Shown: one piece after another, positions 59,169 to 64,000 of the stretch | Layout: the number at the start of each line of letters is the position of its first letter | How positions within the stretch are numbered: position 1 is the stretch's first letter | Source: Saccharothrix obliqua | GTDB taxonomy: Bacteria > Actinomycetota > Actinomycetes > Mycobacteriales > Pseudonocardiaceae | Length of the DNA stretch: 64,000 nucleotides | Direction of reading: 5' to 3' | Assembly: GCF_019375475.1 (NCBI RefSeq) | Contig: NZ_JAHXGQ010000008.1 | Location: forward strand, 186,001-250,000 | Notes under the pieces: model-generated | What the model was told of the DNA's origin: nothing | The model's input: the letters and a program-made list of their open reading frames with translations, nothing else | Database searches by the model: none | Program-made: the position numbers and the translations under genes

Positions 59169-60583
59169 GTCCGACGGCGGAACTGCCCCCGGCGGTCGAC
59201 GTGCTGGTGGTCGGCGGCGGCTTGGCGGGACTGGAGGTCGCCCGGCACCTGGACCGGGCCGGGGCCGACGTGCTGGTGGTGGAGGCCGGGCCGGGCGAGG
59301 ACCGCAGGCACGTGAACGCGGCGGTGAAACCCGCCCGCGCCGAGGAGATGTGGACCGACGTCCGCACCGACGAGCACTACCGCCGACCGTGGACGTCGGC
59401 GTCCGGGCCGCACTTCGGCGACGGCGCGGGCCTGCGCAGCCGGCTCGGCGGCCGTTCCCTGTACTGGCACGGGGTCCTGCTGCCGGTGGAGGAGTGGGCG
59501 TTGCGCGAGCCGTGGTGGCCCACCGCGGTGATCGACGACCTGACCCGGTCGTGGCGCGGCGGGCCCGCGTTGTACGACCGGGTGCGCGCGGAGCTGCTGG
59601 GGCCGGTCGCGCCGGTGCCCGCGGTGGACGTCGGCGGGTTCGCGCTGGTGCCGCCGCCACGCGCGGTGCGCTTCGACCCGGTGGAGCCGGAGCGGTGGTC
59701 GGCCTACTCGCCGCTGGAGCACTGGGCGGACGACGCGGCCCGCGCGGTGCTGGCGTGCGGCACGGGTGTGGCCGGGATCGAGGTGCGGGACGGGCGGGCG
59801 CGGGGCGCGGTGCTGGCCGACGGCACGCGGGTGGGCGCCGAGCGGGTCGTGCTCGCCGCGGGTGCGGTGGAGAGCACCCGGCTGGCCGTGCAGGCGCTCG
59901 CGACCACGGGCGCGCCGCCCGTGCTGACCGGGCTGGTGGACCACCTGGTGCAGGGTTTCAACGCGACCGTACCCGCCGACGGCCTGCCGGAGGGCCGCTT
60001 CTTCCGGTACGCGCCGGTGGCCGGTGAGAGCCGGTCCAACCTCTTCGTGGAAGGCGTGCCGAACTCGACCGGGGGAGTGGAGCTGGAGGTGTGGGTGACC
60101 GGGGAGCAGGTGCCGAGCGCCGCGGGCGAGGTCCGCTGCGCGCCGGACGGGCCGTGGCCGTGGCCGACGGAGGTCCGCGCCGGCCTGTCGGCGGAGGACA
60201 CCGGCGTGGTGCGCGCGCAGCAGGACGTGCTGGGCGCGTTCTGGGACGCGCTGTGCGCCGTGCAGGGCAGGCCCGGGTCGGCGCTGGAGTTCGGGGCGGA
60301 CTTCCTGTCGCCGGTCCGGACGCTGCGCCAGGTGCGTGCCCGGCTGCGGCACGACGGACCCGGCCTGACCGCGCCGGTGACCTGGGCCAGCCCGCTGGGC
60401 ACCGAGGACCACGAGGGCGGCACGCTCGCGCTCGGCGCGGTGCTGGACGACCGGCACGAGCTGACCGCCGTGCCCGGCCTGCACGCGGCGGGCCCGGCGA
60501 CGTTCCCCCGGCAGGGCGCGGCGAACCCGTCGCTGACCACGCTGGCGCTGGCGCGTCGGCTCGCGGGGGTGCTGGCCGGATGA
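59165..60583 (+). CDS. GMC-family FAD oxidoreductase
   Basis: 472 residues. N-terminal FAD motif VLVVGGGLAGLEVARHLDRAG with VVEAGPGED, the GMC-like region RSRLGGRSLYWHG, an internal VVLAAGAVESTRLAV and a C-terminal LHAAGPATFPRQGAANPSLTTLALARRLA that closes the FAD site. Related enzymes oxidise sugar or cyclitol alcohols, including in aminoglycoside pathways. ATG overlaps the LLM stop and its stop overlaps the next start, so expression is coupled. Probable alcohol oxidation on a glycosylated intermediate. Confidence 0.87.
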   Translation: MSPTAELPPAVDVLVVGGGLAGLEVARHLDRAGADVLVVEAGPGEDRRHVNAAVKPARAEEMWTDVRTDEHYRRPWTSASGPHFGDGAGLRSRLGGRSLYWHGVLLPVEEWALREPWWPTAVIDDLTRSWRGGPALYDRVRAELLGPVAPVPAVDVGGFALVPPPRAVRFDPVEPERWSAYSPLEHWADDAARAVLACGTGVAGIEVRDGRARGAVLADGTRVGAERVVLAAGAVESTRLAVQALATTGAPPVLTGLVDHLVQGFNATVPADGLPEGRFFRYAPVAGESRSNLFVEGVPNSTGGVELEVWVTGEQVPSAAGEVRCAPDGPWPWPTEVRAGLSAEDTGVVRAQQDVLGAFWDALCAVQGRPGSALEFGADFLSPVRTLRQVRARLRHDGPGLTAPVTWASPLGTEDHEGGTLALGAVLDDRHELTAVPGLHAAGPATFPRQGAANPSLTTLALARRLAGVLAG

Positions 60584-61668
60584 CCGACACCGCGCTCGCG
60601 TCCCGCGTCGACCTGCGGGCCGCCCTCGTCCGCGCCGCCGACTGGACGGCGGCGGCCCACGACGCCACCCGCCGCAACGGCGTGTCCGGCGGTCTCGACC
60701 TGCGTGACGGCTGGCTGCCGCCGTACCCGGAGACCAGCGGCTACACCATCCCGACCCTGCTGCGCGCCGCCGAGCGCCTCGACCGGCCGGACCTCGCCGA
60801 GCGGGCCGTGCAGATCGCGGACTGGCTGCTGGAGATCCAGTTGCCGGACGGCTCGTTCCCCGGCGACATGGGCGTGCACGGCGAACCGGTGGTGTTCGAC
60901 GTCGGCCAGATCCTGCTCGGCCTGGTCGCCGCCTGGCGCGCGACCGGCCGGGACGTGCTGCTGGTGGCGTCCCGGCGCGCGGCGCGCTGGCTCGCCGACG
61001 AGCTGGAACCGGACGGGTCGTGGGTGCGTCACGCGTTCCTGGGCCTGCCCAACTCCTACTCCACGCGGGTCTGCTGGGCGATGGCCGAGGTGTGCGCCGA
61101 GGTCGGCGAACCCGAGGTGCGCACGGCCGTCCGGTCCGCGCTGCGCTGGGTGCTGCGGCACGCCCACCCGGACGGCTGGGTCGACCACATGGCGTTCCGG
61201 CCCGGTCAGGACCCGTACACGCACACCATCGCCTACACGCTGCGGGGCCTGCTGCGGTGCGCCGCGCTGCTGGACGACGACCTGGGCCGGGAGTGCGCCG
61301 AAGTGGCGGTGACCGCCGCGAGCCGCCTCGCCGAGGTGTCCTCGCCGCTGTGGCCGCTGCTGCCCGGCCAGCTCGCGCCGGGTTTCGAGCCGGCGGCCGA
61401 CTACGCCTGCCTGACCGGCGACGCCCAGATGGCCACGGTGTGGCTGGACGCCGCACGGCACGCGCCGCACCTCGCCGAGCGGGCGGAGGCCACCGTCGCC
61501 CGGCTGCTGGAGGTGCAGGTCGACCAGCCGCTGGACCCGCGCGCGGTGGGCGCGCTGCCCGGCTCGTGGCCGCTCGGCGGCGGGTACGAACCGCTGCGCT
61601 GCCCGAACTGGGCGACCAAGTTCCTCGCCGACGCCCTGCTGAACCTCGACGACCACCGGTCGCGGTAG
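60580..61668 (+). CDS. Alpha/alpha-toroid protein of unknown function
   Basis: 362 residues, almost wholly helical. Repeating segments (GGWLPPYPETSGYTIPTLLRA; IQLPDGSFPGDMG; LEPDGSWVRHAFLG; HPDGWVDHM; GFEPAADYACLTGDAQMA; GSWPLGGGYEPLRCPNWATKFLADAL) resemble the QxxDGSF/GG-W motifs of (alpha/alpha)6 toroids such as prenyltransferase/squalene-cyclase-like or glycoside-hydrolase-like folds. No DxDD or DDxxD cyclase motif is obvious. It overlaps the GMC stop. Could be a hydrolase, epimerase-like or lyase on the sugar portion. Function unknown. Confidence 0.75.
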   Translation: MTDTALASRVDLRAALVRAADWTAAAHDATRRNGVSGGLDLRDGWLPPYPETSGYTIPTLLRAAERLDRPDLAERAVQIADWLLEIQLPDGSFPGDMGVHGEPVVFDVGQILLGLVAAWRATGRDVLLVASRRAARWLADELEPDGSWVRHAFLGLPNSYSTRVCWAMAEVCAEVGEPEVRTAVRSALRWVLRHAHPDGWVDHMAFRPGQDPYTHTIAYTLRGLLRCAALLDDDLGRECAEVAVTAASRLAEVSSPLWPLLPGQLAPGFEPAADYACLTGDAQMATVWLDAARHAPHLAERAEATVARLLEVQVDQPLDPRAVGALPGSWPLGGGYEPLRCPNWATKFLADALLNLDDHRSR

Positions 61669-61677
61669 GTTGCTCAC

Positions 61678-62469
61678 GTGGTCACCGGGAGCAACCAGGA
61701 AGCGGAAAGCCTGGCGGGTGGTTCCGTCAACGAGGTCGTGCGGATCGGCGACACGGTGCGGCGGCCGTGCGGTCCGTGGACACCGGCCGTGCACGGTCTG
61801 CTGGAACACCTCGCCGACCGGGGCTTCGCCGAGGCGCCACGCGTGCTCGGCGTGGACGACGAGGGTCGGGAGGTGTTGACCTACCTGCCCGGCGACCCGC
61901 CCGGCTGGACGGACTGGCCCGCCGTGCTGCGCACCGGCGACGGGTTGGCGCAGCTCGGCGCGCTGCTGCGCCGCTACCACGACGCGGTGCGCGACTACGC
62001 GCCGCCGGCGGGCGCGGTGTGGCGCAACCCGCTCGCCCCGGCGACCGGCGAGATCGTCCGGCACGGCGATTTCTCGCCGTTCAACACGGTGTGGCGGGAC
62101 GGGCGGGTGACCGGGGTGATCGACTGGGACTTCGCCCAGCCCGGTCGCGCGATCACCGACCTGGCGCACCTGGCGTGGTACGGCGTGCCGCTGTCGGCGG
62201 ACTACCGGTCGCTGGAGTACGGCTTCGCCGACGGCGTGGACCGGGCGGCGCGGCTGCGCGACCTGTGTGCCGCGTACGGTGCGTGGACGCCGGAGGAGGT
62301 GGTCGCGGAGGCCGTCGCGATGATCCGCGCGGAACGGGCGCAGATGGCGGAACTCGCCGGGCGGGGCATGGCGCCGTGGACGGACTTCGTCGCGGACGGG
62401 ACGCTGCCCGGTTTCGACGCGGAGGCCGCGTGGATCGAGGAGCACCGGGCCCTGCTGCTCGGCCGCTGA
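61678..62469 (+). CDS. Aminoglycoside phosphotransferase (APH)-family kinase
   Basis: A 263-residue small-molecule kinase-like protein. Catalytic loop VRHGDFSPFNTVWRDG and magnesium motif GVIDWDFAQPGRAITDLAHLAWYG are intact. The N-lobe is short, with SVNEVVRIGDTVRRP as the nucleotide-binding part. GTG start 9 bp after the toroid gene. APH-family members in antibiotic clusters often phosphorylate the product or an intermediate for self-protection. Resistance or a biosynthetic phosphorylation are both possible. It is the last gene on this strand and probably near the cluster border. Confidence 0.82.
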   Translation: MVTGSNQEAESLAGGSVNEVVRIGDTVRRPCGPWTPAVHGLLEHLADRGFAEAPRVLGVDDEGREVLTYLPGDPPGWTDWPAVLRTGDGLAQLGALLRRYHDAVRDYAPPAGAVWRNPLAPATGEIVRHGDFSPFNTVWRDGRVTGVIDWDFAQPGRAITDLAHLAWYGVPLSADYRSLEYGFADGVDRAARLRDLCAAYGAWTPEEVVAEAVAMIRAERAQMAELAGRGMAPWTDFVADGTLPGFDAEAAWIEEHRALLLGR

Positions 62470-62476
62470 TCCCGCG

Positions 62477-63439
62477 TCACGGCCACGGGTCGCCCCACTC
62501 CACGTCGCGGGCGGCCCGGTAGGCGTCGGGATCGCGCTTGCTCACCACGCGGTCCCGCAGCTCGCCGTCGCCCGCGCACACCCGCAACTGCACCATTCCC
62601 TTGCGGCGCAACGGGTGCCGCAGCACGCGGGACCCGGCGTGCGGTCCCGCCGCACGGGTGGCGACGACGTAGGAGAACTTCTCGTCCTCGTGGCCCAGGG
62701 TCCCGGACTTCACCTGCCGGTGCAGGGAGGTCCGGGACACGCGGGCGGCGAAGTGGCACCAGTCCGCGCCCGCGATCGGGCACGCGGCCTCGTGCGGGCA
62801 CGGCGCGGCGACCGACCGGCCCGCGGCGATCAGCCGGTCCCGCGCGGCGAGGACCCGCCGGTAGCCGCCGGGTGTGCCCGGCTCGACCACGACCACCGTG
62901 TCCGCGACCCGGTGCATCTCGTCGATCACCTTGTCCCGCAACGGTTCCGCCAGCTCACCGAGCACATAGGACAGGGTCGCGACATCGGCCTCCGGCAACG
63001 TGGTGGTCGGGCCCAGCACGCCGCGCACCCACCGCGCGGACCGCAGCGCCGGGTGCTCCGCCGAGCGGGCCAGCCGCGCGCCGAGCGCGCTCGCCTGCTC
63101 CGCCTGCTCGAACACGGTCAGCGCCGACAGCCCCGGCCACGTCTCCACGGCCGCCCACAGCGCCGCGCCCGTGCCGCCGCCGACGTCGAGCAGCGTGCGT
63201 GGCGCGAGGCCGGGCCGCTGCGCGGCGGCCTCGCCGAGGACGTGCCGGAGCGCGGCCCAGGTGGCGGGCATCCGGTACGCCGCGTACGCGCTCGCGTCGG
63301 CCGCCGTGCGCAGGATCGGCGTGCTCGCCGCGCCGCCCTCGCGGTAACGCGCCGAGAGCCGTTCGACCACGGGCGCCAGCACCGCCGACCGCCGGTCCGC
63401 CAGCTCGTCCTCCAGCGCGCGGCGCAGCTCCTCCGACAC
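62477..63439 (-). CDS. Rsm22-like methyltransferase (small ribosomal subunit associated)
   Basis: A 320-residue class I methyltransferase. SAM motif I TLLDVGGGTGAALWAA, a helical N-terminal region (SAYAAYRMPATWAALRHVL), and the Rsm22 signature LSYVLGEL followed by VVVVEPGTPGGY, then a Cys-rich metal-binding pattern CPHEAACPIAGADWCHF. These cysteines match the Fe-S or zinc site of Rsm22 family proteins that act on small-subunit rRNA or its assembly. GTG start. It points away from the biosynthetic cluster and likely marks resumption of core genome. Confidence 0.85.
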   Translation of the reverse strand: MSEELRRALEDELADRRSAVLAPVVERLSARYREGGAASTPILRTAADASAYAAYRMPATWAALRHVLGEAAAQRPGLAPRTLLDVGGGTGAALWAAVETWPGLSALTVFEQAEQASALGARLARSAEHPALRSARWVRGVLGPTTTLPEADVATLSYVLGELAEPLRDKVIDEMHRVADTVVVVEPGTPGGYRRVLAARDRLIAAGRSVAAPCPHEAACPIAGADWCHFAARVSRTSLHRQVKSGTLGHEDEKFSYVVATRAAGPHAGSRVLRHPLRRKGMVQLRVCAGDGELRDRVVSKRDPDAYRAARDVEWGDPWP

Positions 63440-63545
63440 CCGGCCCCCATTCCCCTCGACTCGGCGGCCGACCCTACCGCCCGGTGGACCGTCCGGATGT
63501 GCCGGGTTGGCGCGTGGACCGCGTGGCACGGGGTAGCTCTCCGGG

Positions 63546-64000
63546 GTGGACAAGTATCTCGGGATCTACCTGAAGGACCAGTTGGCGCTGGGCGTGCTGT
63601 GGCGGGAGCTGGCGCGCCGGGCGCAGCGGGCCAACCGGGGCACGCCGCTCGGCGGCGCGTTGGCGCGGGTGTCGCTGGGCATCGGCGAGGACGTGGACGA
63701 GTTCGCGTCGATCATGCGGCGGCTCGGCGTGCGGCCGGACCCGGTCCGCACGGCGCTGGCGACCGCCGCCGAGCGCCTGGGCCGCTTCAAGCCCAACGGC
63801 CGGTTGCGCGGCTACTCGCCGCTGAGCCGGTTCGTGGAGCTGGAGTTCCTGGTGATGGGCATCGAGGGCAAGAAGCAGCTGTGGACGACGTTGCGCGACC
63901 TCGCCGGGCTCGGCACGCGGCTCGCCGACGTCGACTTCGACCGGCTGGTGGAGCGGGCGGAGCAGCAGCGGGCCGAGCTGGAGCCGTTCCGGGAGCGGGC
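63546..64000 (+). CDS. Hypothetical protein, truncated by window end
   Basis: The first ~151 codons of a gene that runs off the right edge. From GTG 63546 it reads as a helical, charged soluble protein (DKYLGIYLKDQLALGVLWRE; LGIGEDVDEFASIMRRLGV; RLGRFKPNGRLRGYSPLSRF; LELEFLVMGIEGKKQLW). It resembles actinobacterial hypothetical proteins. No catalytic motif seen and no function proposed. Confidence 0.7.
   Translation, partial: MDKYLGIYLKDQLALGVLWRELARRAQRANRGTPLGGALARVSLGIGEDVDEFASIMRRLGVRPDPVRTALATAAERLGRFKPNGRLRGYSPLSRFVELEFLVMGIEGKKQLWTTLRDLAGLGTRLADVDFDRLVERAEQQRAELEPFRER

Noticed and set aside
53704..61668. Orthosomycin-type (everninomicin/avilamycin) pathway
   Set aside because: UDP-xylose genes and 2-oxoglutarate oxygenases are shared features, but the single oxygenase is VioC-like rather than of the orthoester-forming type, and no orsellinate PKS is seen.
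1..64000. Insertion sequences, integrases, attachment sites, tRNA genes
   Set aside because: None could be recognised. The conflict island and clusters show no clear mobile-element border.

Overview
The window is very GC-rich DNA with GTG/TTG starts, long chains of stop/start overlaps and actinobacterial families (PknG, GlnX/GlnH-like proteins, StrR-like regulator, F420-type LLM enzyme). This points to a secondary-metabolite-rich actinomycete, most plausibly Pseudonocardiales (Saccharothrix/Lentzea/Actinosynnema-like). That placement is inference. No tRNA, rRNA, transposase or integrase was recognised.

Region 1 (1-17.3 kb) is the right part of a trans-AT polyketide/NRPS cluster whose megasynthases must lie to the left. 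Visible are the 5' end of an NRPS (carrier plus heterocyclization domain), a fused trans-acyltransferase/enoylreductase, a duplicated-domain protein of unknown function, a threonine-type A-T protein next to a SyrB2-type iron halogenase with the diagnostic HxA motif, a donor ACP and a Cys-to-Ser ketosynthase of a beta-branching cassette, an FAD oxidoreductase, a complete peptide-type ABC transporter, a methyltransferase and a B12 radical-SAM enzyme. A 14-bp perfect hairpin follows the last gene.

Region 2 (17.4-25.7 kb) is mostly cellular: two membrane-anchored unknowns, a TetR regulator divergent from a metallo-beta-lactamase-fold hydrolase with a clear operator-like inverted repeat, a NarL-type two-component pair, a small methyltransferase, and a GlnX/GlnH-like pair.

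Region 3 (25.7-37.1 kb) looks like a signalling/conflict island. A minus-strand operon encodes a trypsin-like protease, a PknG-type kinase, a vWA protein and a Trypco1-like protein. It is divergent from a small Cys-containing protein and a membrane protein, which converge on a very large TPR-CHAT (caspase-like) protease gene interrupted by a one-base frameshift. A short, decaying type I-E-like CRISPR array without cas genes sits in the divergent intergenic space. An oleate hydratase gene follows.

Region 4 (39.7-62.5 kb) is a second biosynthetic cluster: StrR-like regulator; UDP-GlcNAc 2-epimerase; UDP-glucose dehydrogenase and UDP-xylose synthase; a complete prolyl-AMP ligase, carrier protein, dehydrogenase and PltA-type halogenase set for chlorinated pyrrole-2-carboxyl; three glycosyltransferases; a tandem GNAT; an MFS exporter; and an overlapping operon with a B12 radical-SAM enzyme, a VioC-like dioxygenase, an LLM enzyme, a GMC oxidoreductase, an alpha/alpha-toroid protein and an APH-type kinase. 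The likely product is a glycosylated compound carrying a (chloro)pyrrole acyl group. The right end holds an Rsm22-like methyltransferase and a truncated ABC1-type gene or other unknown.

Several gene junctions carry decayed tandem duplications (21.1, 24.5, 41.8 and 45.8 kb), some of which appear to have separated genes that once overlapped. Start codons were chosen by eye from ribosome-binding sites and overlaps and may be off by a few codons.
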